Source of the DNA: Methanosarcina sp. UBA402
Lineage (GTDB): Archaea > Halobacteriota > Methanosarcinia > Methanosarcinales > Methanosarcinaceae
Length of the DNA stretch: 5,428 nt
Direction of reading: 5' to 3'
NCBI GenBank assembly: GCA_002509325.1
Contig: DADO01000209.1
Coordinates: 1-5,428, forward strand
Part shown: positions 1 through 5,381 of the stretch, piece by piece
How positions within the stretch are numbered: position 1 is the stretch's first letter
Layout: each line of letters begins with the position of its first letter
The notes under the pieces: model-generated
Database searches by the model: none
What the model saw: the letters and a program-made list of their open reading frames with translations, nothing else
What the model was told of the DNA's origin: nothing
Program-made: the position numbers and the translations under genes

Positions 1-1272
1 AATTGCAGGGACATTGCAGCCAAAACCAAGAACCAGCGGGATGACGGCTCTTCCATGAAGTCCAAGCTTATGCGTAAGGTTGTCCAGCAAAAAAGCTGCC
101 CTGGTAAGATATCCTGAATCCTCGAATATGGAAAGAATGGCGTAAAAGACTGCAATATAGGGGATTGCAATTGCAAATCCAGCCTCTACACCCAGAAGAG
201 AATACACAATCAGGTTTCTCAGGATAGGCGGCATACCTGAAGTTGCGGCTTTGGCAGGCAGGATTACATGAGGCTCAAAGATATCATCAACAATCCAGGT
301 TTCAAGGAAACCTCCTACTCTGAAAACAAGAAGGAAAGTAAGGAGCAGGGCAGATACAAGCACTGCAATCCCAAATTTAGGGGAGGTAAGAACGGCATCT
401 ATCTTTTCCCTCAAACTTTTTTTAGGCTCGAACCTTGAAACCACGCTGTCCACGATATATCCAGCTTCTCCATAAAGGTCTCTTGCAACCACATCAGGTA
501 CCGAAATCCCGCGTTCCATTTCCAGGTTCTGCCTTAACCTCCTCGCAGAAGAGAGCAGGGCATTTGCCTCAGGCGGCATACAGTAGAGTTCTACAAACTC
601 GGCATCATTCAGCAGAGCTGCAGTTTTTACGCTTGGTGGAATATTAGGAAAAGCATAGTCCAGGCTGGAAAGCCCCTCCCTGATCCACTTGCTATATCTT
701 ACCCTGTGATGCTCCTGAGTTTTACCCTGTTCTTCAAGGGCTACGAGTATTACGTCATCGAGCCCTACTCCCCAGGTCACAACCGTTGGCACTACAGGCA
801 GGCCAAGCAGTTCTGAGAGTCCATCCGCGTCAATGAGAATACCAAGGTCTGCAGCCAGATCGACCTGATTTAACGCAACAACCATTGGGATATCGAGTTC
901 CAGAAGCTGCAGAGTTAGATACAGATTTCTCTCAAGCCTGCTTGCATCAAGAACGTTGATTATAATATCTGGCTGGTCTTCAATCAGAAATCTCTTGGTT
1001 ACCTTCTCATCTTCGTTTGTAACTCCAAGGGAATAAATGCCTGGCAGGTCAACTACTTCAATAGTTTTTCCCCGGGCTTTTACAGTTCCCCTTTTAAGTT
1101 CAACTGTTGTGCCAGGATAATTTGAAACCTCAACACCTACTCCGGTAAGCCTGCTGAAAAAGGCACTTTTTCCAACACTTGGGTTACCTATAAAAGCAAT
1201 TGTTAAGTCATAAGGGGTTTTGCTCTTACCTCCGCTTCCGGAAGTGTAGCATGAGCTGGGAATTTCTATCAC
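1..1272 (-). CDS. feoB: Ferrous iron transport protein B (FeoB), 3' part missing
   Basis: FeoB is the inner-membrane Fe(II) transporter with a cytosolic GTPase domain at its N-terminus. The frame is open from a GTG start to the window edge (424 codons). The GTPase motifs are in order: G1 GNPSVGKS at 29-36 (usually GNPNVGKS), the G2 region SNYPGTT at 50-56, G3 DLPG at 75-78, G4 NQVD at 135-138, and a G5-like VPTVVTWGVG. A GTPase-associated helical region follows. The first membrane helix is at about 298-323, and the Gate motif GFGCNVPAI at 416-424 ends the visible part, so the remaining helices lie outside. GTG is the only usable start: an in-frame TGA lies four codons upstream and no ATG, GTG or TTG precedes G1. 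The start overlaps the stop of a mini-ORF (GTGA). A GGAG lies only 2 nt before the GTG, too close for a normal ribosome site, so coupling is likely. Residues 1-28 form a Ser/Gly-rich lead with one Cys (C8). Identification is certain; the exact start is less so. Confidence 0.96.
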   Translation of the reverse strand, partial: MIEIPSSCYTSGSGGKSKTPYDLTIAFIGNPSVGKSAFFSRLTGVGVEVSNYPGTTVELKRGTVKARGKTIEVVDLPGIYSLGVTNEDEKVTKRFLIEDQPDIIINVLDASRLERNLYLTLQLLELDIPMVVALNQVDLAADLGILIDADGLSELLGLPVVPTVVTWGVGLDDVILVALEEQGKTQEHHRVRYSKWIREGLSSLDYAFPNIPPSVKTAALLNDAEFVELYCMPPEANALLSSARRLRQNLEMERGISVPDVVARDLYGEAGYIVDSVVSRFEPKKSLREKIDAVLTSPKFGIAVLVSALLLTFLLVFRVGGFLETWIVDDIFEPHVILPAKAATSGMPPILRNLIVYSLLGVEAGFAIAIPYIAVFYAILSIFEDSGYLTRAAFLLDNLTHKLGLHGRAVIPLVLGFGCNVPAI

Positions 1273-1319
1273 GTCTCCAGTTTTTCGGCTTCATGCCAGT
1301 TATGCGTTTTTTCACCCAT
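1269..1319 (-). CDS. Possible 16-codon coupling mini-ORF between regulator and feoB
   Basis: The ATG follows the regulator's TGA with no gap (TGAATG). The frame encodes MGEKTHNWHEAEKLET and then TGA, and that TGA shares four bases (GTGA) with the feoB start. There is no ribosome site of its own, so it would be translated by re-initiation after the regulator. The peptide has no recognisable domain. FeoC is a small protein of feo operons, but this is far too short to be one. The likeliest role is mechanical, delivering ribosomes to the feoB GTG. It may equally be a chance frame. Confidence 0.35.
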   Translation of the reverse strand: MGEKTHNWHEAEKLET

Positions 1320-1994
1320 TCAGAAGGTTTTACGTTTTGGAACTATGAATATTTTCTTTGCAACGTCCCTTCCGAGAGCAACTTCCGATCCTACTGCTAT
1401 AACCGAGATACTACCCTGTTTCTGCTTACGCCTGACTTTGATATCTTCTCCAGTAAGAATTCCAAGAGAACTCAGGCGTTCTTTAGTATCCCTGGAAAGA
1501 GTTACCCTAGCAATTTTGCCAGAACTTCCCTCTTCCATTTCATCAAGGGGGATGAATTCCTCTTCTCGGCTGATATTATCCTTATCAAGATTGATAGGGT
1601 TCCCGTCAGGGCAATATTCAGGACTTCCAAGAAATTCGTAGAGCCTTTCAAGTACGGCATCAGATACTGCATGTTCAAGTTCACAGGCTTCTTTATGGGC
1701 ACCTTTCCTGTCAAAATGAAGGACATCAACCAGGAAAGTTTCAAGCACCTGGTGCTTTCTCTTTATCTTTATAGCCTGATCAGTCCCTTTTTCTGTTAAT
1801 TCGACTCCCTGATAAGGTGTATACTCTACAAGTCCCGAAGAATGTAACTTTTTTATCATTTCCGTCACACTCGGCGGAGATACATTGAGTTCTTCAGAGA
1901 TCTGTTTGGTCTTTGCAGGGGCCTGGTTCTTTCTAATGAGGTAGAGGATAGTTTCAAGATATTCTTCAAATCGATCTATATGCATTAATATCAT
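1320..1994 (-). CDS. DtxR-family iron-dependent regulator with C-terminal FeoA-like domain
   Basis: This is a metal-dependent repressor of 224 residues, probably sensing Fe(II) and controlling feoB. A winged helix at about 8-72 has the recognition segment NVSPPSVTEMIKKL and a wing ending ELTEKG. The dimerisation and metal-binding domain spans about 75-135. It has H81, E85, H100 and the C104-x2-E107-H108 triad, matching the DtxR/IdeR ligands H79, E83, H98, C102, E105 and H106. The Cys (MntR has Glu there) favours iron over manganese, although the Met10 position is Glu, as in MntR (E11). CPDGNPI at 128-134 is a family hallmark. Residues about 147-222 form a FeoA/SH3-like domain (IPLDEMEEG to the C-terminus), so no separate feoA is seen. 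Two starts are possible: ATG at 1994, or ATG at 1985 (MHIDRFEEY), which has GGGATGAT about 5 nt upstream and fits the family N-terminus better. It precedes feoB in the same transcription unit. The family call is secure; the metal is inferred. Confidence 0.93.
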   Translation of the reverse strand: MILMHIDRFEEYLETILYLIRKNQAPAKTKQISEELNVSPPSVTEMIKKLHSSGLVEYTPYQGVELTEKGTDQAIKIKRKHQVLETFLVDVLHFDRKGAHKEACELEHAVSDAVLERLYEFLGSPEYCPDGNPINLDKDNISREEEFIPLDEMEEGSSGKIARVTLSRDTKERLSSLGILTGEDIKVRRKQKQGSISVIAVGSEVALGRDVAKKIFIVPKRKTF

Positions 1995-2027
1995 CCCGCC
2001 TACACATACCTGACTTCATACCAGATA

Positions 2028-2041
2028 TTAGGGTAACCTAA
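2028..2041. promoter_or_regulatory. Predicted DtxR/IdeR-type operator
   Basis: TTAGGGTAACCTAA has perfect 5-bp arms (TTAGG/CCTAA) around GTAA. It resembles the known DtxR/IdeR operator family (consensus core TTAGGTTAGSCTAACCTAA). It lies 34 bp upstream of the regulator's first ATG, about 26 bp downstream of a TATA-like element, and so over the predicted transcription start. A repressor bound here would block initiation for both the regulator and feoB. A second GGTTAC occurs 6 bp away on the minus strand. Confidence 0.65.
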
Positions 2042-2057
2042 AAAAGTAACCACATGA

Positions 2058-2065
2058 ATAAATAA
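2058..2065 (-). promoter_or_regulatory. TATA-like box of the regulator-feoB unit
   Basis: On the minus strand, TTATTTAT preceded by the purine-rich CGAAAA (BRE-like) lies about 65-70 bp before the start codon. The usual archaeal spacing puts the transcription start near 2036, inside the TTAGG palindrome. The match to the TTTATATA consensus is only fair. Confidence 0.45.
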
Positions 2066-2122
2066 TTTTCGTTTTTTGACAATTTACATTTATTCAAAAT
2101 ACTAGTACGCCGCTCCCATAAT

Positions 2123-2155
2123 CAGTACACAGATTCAATAACAGTACACTGATTC
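2123..2155. repeat. Two 14-bp direct repeats, 19-bp period
   Basis: CAGTACACAGATTC (2123-2136) and CAGTACACTGATTC (2142-2155) match at 13 of 14 positions. They start 19 bp apart, close to two helical turns. They lie about 60-90 bp upstream of the regulator's TATA-like box, where an activator or second repressor could bind. No known motif is recognised. Confidence 0.6.
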
Positions 2156-2169
2156 CATATATCGAGCCC

Positions 2170-2288
2170 ATCCCAAAACCCATTTTATTCTCACATCGAT
2201 AAAAGTCTCTGAATCATTTTCATGATCGGAAACTCAATTGGTCATTTGGAATTCGAAAATTTAGAGACACAATCTCGAGTTTTGGGAT
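2170..2288. repeat. Long interrupted inverted repeat
   Basis: The outer arms ATCCCAAAAC (2170-2179) and GTTTTGGGAT (2279-2288) are perfect 10-bp complements. Nested inside are GTCTCT (2205-2210) with AGAGAC (2263-2268), and ATTTTC (2216-2221) with GAAAAT (2255-2260). The arms are unevenly spaced, so a folded form would need large internal loops. It could be a decayed small mobile element or a structured transcript. No coding frame or clear target-site duplication was seen. Confidence 0.5.
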
Positions 2289-2314
2289 AGATTCATCCTG
2301 AATAAACCAGGAAT

Positions 2315-2400
2315 AAACATAGATAAATACAAATGAACACAGATTAACATAGATGCCGTAATTCTTGATTATCCGTGTTTATCCATGTTTATCTGTGGTT
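2315..2400. repeat. Inverted array of 10-bp units (ACAGATAAAC family)
   Basis: Four consecutive 10-bp units occupy 2315-2354 (AAACATAGAT, AAATACAAAT, GAACACAGAT, TAACATAGAT). After a 16-bp loop, three units in the opposite sense occupy 2371-2400 (ATCCGTGTTT, ATCCATGTTT, ATCTGTGGTT). Units are near-identical and have exactly one helical turn of period. From general knowledge, intergenic sequences of the type AACCACAGATAAACACAGAT recur in many microbial genomes including Methanosarcina; the function is unsettled. It sits just beyond the acetyltransferase's presumed terminator. Confidence 0.65.
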
Positions 2401-2409
2401 CTTTTATGG

Positions 2410-2427
2410 AAAAAATGTAGAAAAAAA
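2410..2427 (-). terminator. Oligo-T terminator of the acetyltransferase gene
   Basis: Read on the minus strand, T7 (2427-2421) and T6 (2415-2410) lie 20-37 bp past the acetyltransferase stop. No stable hairpin precedes them. Intrinsic termination in archaea commonly needs only such T-runs. Confidence 0.55.
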
Positions 2428-2446
2428 GGATTTCAGTGGTATTTCA

Positions 2447-2923
2447 TTACTCAATTGATTTTAGAACAGCAATTTCGTTACAGTCCGGAAACTTGGGGCA
2501 TTTCAGACAGCCAGACCAGATTTTCCTGGGAAGGCTATTCTTGTCCACTATCTTAAAGCCCAGGGATTTAAAAAACCCAGGTACGTAGGTAAGTGCGAAA
2601 ACTTCCTTCATGTTGAGGTTTTTAGCATCCTCAAGACAGGCCGTGACAAGTTTTGTACCTATTCCTTTTCTAGCATATGTAGGATTTACGGCAAGAGCAA
2701 GTATCTCTGCGAGGTCTTCCCATACCACATGCAGGGCACAGCAGCCCACAACCTCTCCATCAATTTCGCAGACGTAATAATCCCTGATGTTCTCATACAT
2801 CTCACTAAGCGAACGGGCGAGCATTAGCTCTTCCTTCGAATAAGTGTTGACGATCTGCTTCATTACAACAACGTCATCTACCCTAGCTTTCCTGATCAAT
2901 TGGTGCTTCCTCTGAGATGGCAT
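2447..2923 (-). CDS. GNAT N-acetyltransferase, short ArgA-like
   Basis: This is a 158-residue GNAT-fold enzyme that should transfer acetyl from acetyl-CoA to an amine. The acetyl-CoA pyrophosphate loop is RKGIGT at 85-90, after the beta-4 strand ILALAVNP. The segment VPGFFKSLGF at 114-123 is a typical late GNAT element. The C-terminal KIWSGCLKCPKFPDCNEIAV (134-153) carries Cys 139, 142 and 148. That tail is characteristic of the short N-acetylglutamate synthase-like proteins, which would put it in arginine biosynthesis, but the substrate cannot be read from sequence. The listed ATG has no ribosome site. A TTG at 2899 (codon 9) has AGAGG 9 nt upstream and would give MIRKARVDD, a very usual GNAT N-terminus. 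It is monocistronic, with its own TATA box upstream and T-runs downstream. Confidence 0.88.
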   Translation of the reverse strand: MPSQRKHQLIRKARVDDVVVMKQIVNTYSKEELMLARSLSEMYENIRDYYVCEIDGEVVGCCALHVVWEDLAEILALAVNPTYARKGIGTKLVTACLEDAKNLNMKEVFALTYVPGFFKSLGFKIVDKNSLPRKIWSGCLKCPKFPDCNEIAVLKSIE

Positions 2924-2956
2924 TTTTATTTTCTAATAGTTTTTATTTTCTAATAG
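2923..2956. repeat. Perfect 17-bp tandem duplication in the acetyltransferase leader
   Basis: TTTTTATTTTCTAATAG occurs at 2923-2939 and again, immediately adjacent, at 2940-2956. The first copy includes one base of the annotated ATG. Together they form almost the whole predicted untranslated leader, which is A-rich in the transcript and lacks a Shine-Dalgarno sequence. Confidence 0.85.
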
Positions 2957-2980
2957 AATTGACTGCACTGTGGCTTATGG

Positions 2981-2988
2981 TATATAAA
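2981..2988 (-). promoter_or_regulatory. TATA box of the acetyltransferase gene
   Basis: The minus strand reads TTTATATA, an exact archaeal TATA consensus, within GGTTTTATATACC. Transcription should begin near 2960, leaving a leader of about 37 nt to the ATG or about 60 nt to the alternative TTG. The AT-rich stretch from here to the tRNA (2990-3181) shows other TATA-like runs but no supportable gene. Confidence 0.7.
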
Positions 2989-3157
2989 ACCATACTGTAT
3001 ATTGACTATGGGAATTGTCTCTTTCTATATAAGAAATTTCCTATAGTTTATACAAATATATCCTATAATTCAGGAAAAGCCAATTCTTCTTCAGGACCGA
3101 TAGAACATTCAAAAAACACTAAAATCCTAAAATAGACTTCATTTCTGGATTAAGCTG

Positions 3158-3163
3158 AAAAAA
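3158..3163 (-). terminator. Oligo-T terminator of the tRNA gene
   Basis: Six T's on the minus strand, 19 nt past the tRNA 3' end, with no hairpin needed. Confidence 0.4.
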
Positions 3164-3181
3164 CAGGTTAAAGGAAATTAG

Positions 3182-3256
3182 CGGGCGCGAAGGGATTTGA
3201 ACCCCCGATTTACAGCTTAGGAGGCTGCCGCCATATCCTGGCTAGGCCACGCGCCC
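3182..3256 (-). tRNA. tRNA-Arg (anticodon CCT)
   Basis: The full cloverleaf can be drawn. The acceptor stem is GGGCGCG with CGCGCCC and discriminator G. The D arm contains GCC/GGC and the loop GG. The anticodon stem GCAGC/GCTGT encloses the loop CTCCTAA, giving anticodon CCT, which reads AGG. The T stem GGGGG/CCCTT has loop TTCAAAT. The variable loop has five bases and there is no intron. CCA is not encoded, so it is added after transcription. It stands alone between the acetyltransferase and the biotin operon. Confidence 0.95.
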
Positions 3257-3270
3257 ATGATATGCTTTCC

Positions 3271-3280
3271 TAAAATATAA
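3271..3280 (-). promoter_or_regulatory. TATA-like element upstream of tRNA-Arg
   Basis: TTATATTTTA on the minus strand lies 15-24 bp before the tRNA 5' end. The spacing is a little short for a separate 5' leader, so a second AT-run at 3341-3350 could be the real box. Confidence 0.35.
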
Positions 3281-3366
3281 TCTTGCAGCTGCCTGCCAAA
3301 TTTGTATTTCAGGTGAAGTATCCATAATACCGGCGTAAGATATATATTTAATTATCGCTCCAGAGG

Positions 3367-3380
3367 GCAGGTTTACCTGC
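3367..3380. repeat. Short palindrome upstream of the biotin promoter
   Basis: GCAGGTTTACCTGC has perfect 6-bp arms around TT. Its core GGTTTAC equals seven bases of the classical right BirA half-site (GGTTTACAA), but no matching left half lies at the proper spacing. It may be an accessory site or chance. Confidence 0.4.
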
Positions 3381-3407
3381 AGAACAAAAATCGGCTTTTC
3401 TGGAAAG

Positions 3408-3415
3408 TTTTAAAT
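3408..3415 (+). promoter_or_regulatory. Predicted TATA box of the bioY-ecf operon
   Basis: TTTTAAAT is preceded by the purine-rich GGAAAG, a BRE-like context. The expected transcription start is near 3437, inside the BirA-like operator. This would leave a leader of about 440 nt before bioY. A competing TATA-like run, GTAAGATATAT, occurs at 3335-3345 and again at 3515-3525. Confidence 0.45.
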
Positions 3416-3417
3416 CT

Positions 3418-3451
3418 AATGTAAACCATTGACTCTAGATAGGTTAACAAT
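3418..3451. promoter_or_regulatory. Predicted BirA biotin operator
   Basis: The left half ATGTAAACC (3419-3427), a 14-bp spacer and the right half GGTTAACAA (3442-3450) form a dyad. The known BirA signal is TTGTAAACC or TTGTTAACC, then 14-16 bp, then GGTTTACAA or GGTTAACAA. This site therefore matches 8 of 9 and 9 of 9 positions with the right spacing. Comparative work on the biotin regulon has reported such sites in archaea and placed bioY in the BirA regulon. It overlaps the predicted transcription start, so biotin-loaded BirA should repress bioY and the ecf genes. Confidence 0.72.
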
Positions 3452-3876
<425 letters not shown>

Positions 3877-4440
3877 ATGCACATGAAAAACAACAAATCT
3901 TATTCCAACCATACTCCTGAATTGAGGATGATGGTTTTTGCATCCCTTTTTGCGGCTCTAACTGCCGCAGGAGCCTACATACAGGTTCCTATACCTTTCT
4001 CCCCTGTCCCTGTTACATTGCAGGTTTTCTTTGTGCTGCTTGCCGGAAGCATGTTAAAAAGCAAATGGGGAAGCCTGAGTATGATAGTATATACCCTGCT
4101 TGGCATAGCAGGGCTTCCTGTATTTGCGGGAGGCAGTTCCGGAATGGGAGTGCTTCTTGGGCCTACTGGTGGGTACATAATCGGCTTCATTCTGGCGGCT
4201 TATACTATAGGAAAGCTTTCCGAGAAAGCTGAAAACACTGACAAATCCAGCCTTTTCATTAATTCCCTTAATATGAGCGCAGGAATCCTGGTATTCTATG
4301 CCTGCGGATTTGTTCAATTGATTTTCGTAGCTGATGTAGGGCCTGGAACAGCTCTTGCTCTTGGGGTTATTCCATTTCTACCTGGAGAAATCATAAAAGC
4401 TGCAGTTGCCGCATACATTGCTTCAACCCATGAGCTCTAA
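3877..4440 (+). CDS. bioY: Biotin transporter S component BioY
   Basis: BioY is the membrane-embedded substrate-binding unit of the ECF-type biotin transporter and works with two EcfA ATPases and EcfT. At 187 residues it is the usual length. About six membrane segments are visible (near 17-35, 46-60, 65-83, 95-113, 132-151 and 157-182). Family hallmarks are VPIPFSPVPVTLQ (37-49), GLPVFAGGSSGMGVLLGPTGGY (79-100, glycine-rich) and FLPGEIIKA (167-175). GAGG six bases before the ATG at 3877 supports this start; ATG at codon 3 is also possible. An upstream ATG at 3823 is in the same frame but separated by a UAG codon at 3832. It is followed by ecfA1 after 116 bp and preceded by a BirA-like operator, so biotin rather than another vitamin is the substrate. 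Methanogens of this group use biotin for pyruvate carboxylase. Confidence 0.95.
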   Translation: MHMKNNKSYSNHTPELRMMVFASLFAALTAAGAYIQVPIPFSPVPVTLQVFFVLLAGSMLKSKWGSLSMIVYTLLGIAGLPVFAGGSSGMGVLLGPTGGYIIGFILAAYTIGKLSEKAENTDKSSLFINSLNMSAGILVFYACGFVQLIFVADVGPGTALALGVIPFLPGEIIKAAVAAYIASTHEL

Positions 4441-4441
4441 A

Positions 4442-4473
4442 GTTCCCCACTTCTGACGTTCCCTACTTCTGAC
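4442..4473. repeat. 16-bp tandem repeat after bioY
   Basis: GTTCCCCACTTCTGAC (4442-4457) is followed directly by GTTCCCTACTTCTGAC (4458-4473), with one mismatch. A partial third copy, TTCTTCTGG, follows. It is pyrimidine-rich in the transcript, with no T-run, so it is unlikely to be a terminator. Confidence 0.8.
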
Positions 4474-4491
4474 TTCTTCTGGAAAAAAATT

Positions 4492-4531
4492 GAATTTAAA
4501 GAAAAAACGAAATATTTCACAGAATTTAAAG
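4492..4531 (+). promoter_or_regulatory. Repeated TATA-like element, possible internal promoter for ecfA1
   Basis: GAATTTAAAG occurs at 4492-4501 and 4522-4531, exactly 30 bp apart. The second copy lies about 26-35 bp before the ecfA1 ATG. If used as a TATA box, it would yield a nearly leaderless message, which fits the absence of a ribosome site in front of ecfA1. Confidence 0.35.
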
Positions 4532-4556
4532 CGAAGAAATAAAAGTTTGATTAAGC

Positions 4557-5381
4557 ATGATCAGGCTCGAAGAAGTAAGTTACAATTATCCCGATGGGAC
4601 TCCTGCACTTGAGAACATAAACCTGACTGTAAAAAAAGGGGAATTCCTGGGAATAATTGGGAAAAACGGCAGCGGAAAATCCACACTTGCCCTTCAACTC
4701 AACGGGCTCCTGAAGCCCAAGACCGGCAGGGTAAAGATAAGGGGAATGGACACCCGTGACCCTTCAAAACTTCCAGGAATCCGGAAACTCGTTGGTGTTG
4801 TATTCCAGAATCCGGAAACTCAATTTGTGGGCAGGACAATTGAGGAGGACCTGGCTTTCGGTCCAGAGAACCTCTGTCTTCCTCCTGTGGAGATCAGGAG
4901 GTGTGTGGATATGGCTCTTGCCGAAACAGGGCTTCAGAAGTACAAATATCGTTCACCAAAAACGTTGAGCGGAGGACAGGGTCAATGTGTAGCTTTGGCA
5001 GGAATCCTTGCAATGAGTCCTGAGTGCCTTATCTTTGATGAGATAACTTCCATGCTTGACCCGGAATCGGGAAAAGCTGTCCTCGAAACCATAAAAAAAC
5101 TACATAAAAAAGGAAAGACCGTCGTATATATTACACACAATCTCGAAGAACTCTATGATGCAGATAGAATCATTGTTATGGAAAAAGGGAAAATAAGGCT
5201 TGAAGGAGAGCCTGAGAGCGTTTTTTCTAACCCCTCCCTTCAAGCCCTTGGGCTTGCTCTACCTTCTGTGATTGAACTGGCAGAGCTCCTAAAAACTCAT
5301 GGAATGGTAATTCCCTGGGAAAAAACCTTTTCTCCCCAAAGCTTTGCAGAGGAATTATGCCGATTATTCTTGAAAACGTAA
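4557..5381 (+). CDS. ecfA1: ECF transporter ATPase EcfA1 (BioM/CbiO-like)
   Basis: This cytoplasmic ABC ATPase powers ECF-type vitamin uptake, here presumably biotin through BioY. At 274 residues it has the usual EcfA length. Motifs: Walker A GKNGSGKST at 35-43, Q-loop FQNPETQ with Q84, signature LSGGQ at 137-141, Walker B ECLIFDE at 156-162, D-loop SMLDP at 165-169 and H-loop H194 in YITHNLEE. DEITSMLDP is typical of the EcfA/CbiO group. The C-terminal part (about 225-274) is the EcfA dimerisation extension. One oddity is that the Arg normally following the signature (LSGGQxQR) is Cys144 here, from TGT where CGT would give Arg. No clear ribosome site precedes the ATG. The gene overlaps ecfA2 by 25 bp, so the two subunits are probably translationally coupled for 1:1 assembly. 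The symbol rests on gene order. Confidence 0.92.
   Translation: MIRLEEVSYNYPDGTPALENINLTVKKGEFLGIIGKNGSGKSTLALQLNGLLKPKTGRVKIRGMDTRDPSKLPGIRKLVGVVFQNPETQFVGRTIEEDLAFGPENLCLPPVEIRRCVDMALAETGLQKYKYRSPKTLSGGQGQCVALAGILAMSPECLIFDEITSMLDPESGKAVLETIKKLHKKGKTVVYITHNLEELYDADRIIVMEKGKIRLEGEPESVFSNPSLQALGLALPSVIELAELLKTHGMVIPWEKTFSPQSFAEELCRLFLKT

Noticed and set aside
435..647. 70-codon plus-strand frame opposite feoB
   Set aside because: It lies wholly antisense to the FeoB coding frame, which has continuous family motifs.
1235..1293. Alternative short frame starting MKPKNWRRD between the regulator and feoB
   Set aside because: It is in another frame that overlaps the feoB start, has no family resemblance, and lacks a ribosome site.
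1200..1799. 199-codon plus-strand reading frame opposite the iron regulator
   Set aside because: It is antisense to a gene with clear DtxR motifs, its translation has no recognisable domain, and it has no ribosome site or promoter.
2365..2556. 63-codon plus-strand frame
   Set aside because: It starts inside the 10-bp repeat array and ends antisense to the acetyltransferase; the translation looks like noise.
2917..3135. 72-codon plus-strand frame, hydrophobic at its start
   Set aside because: It runs through the 17-bp duplication and the acetyltransferase promoter, is AT-driven, and has no ribosome site or domain.
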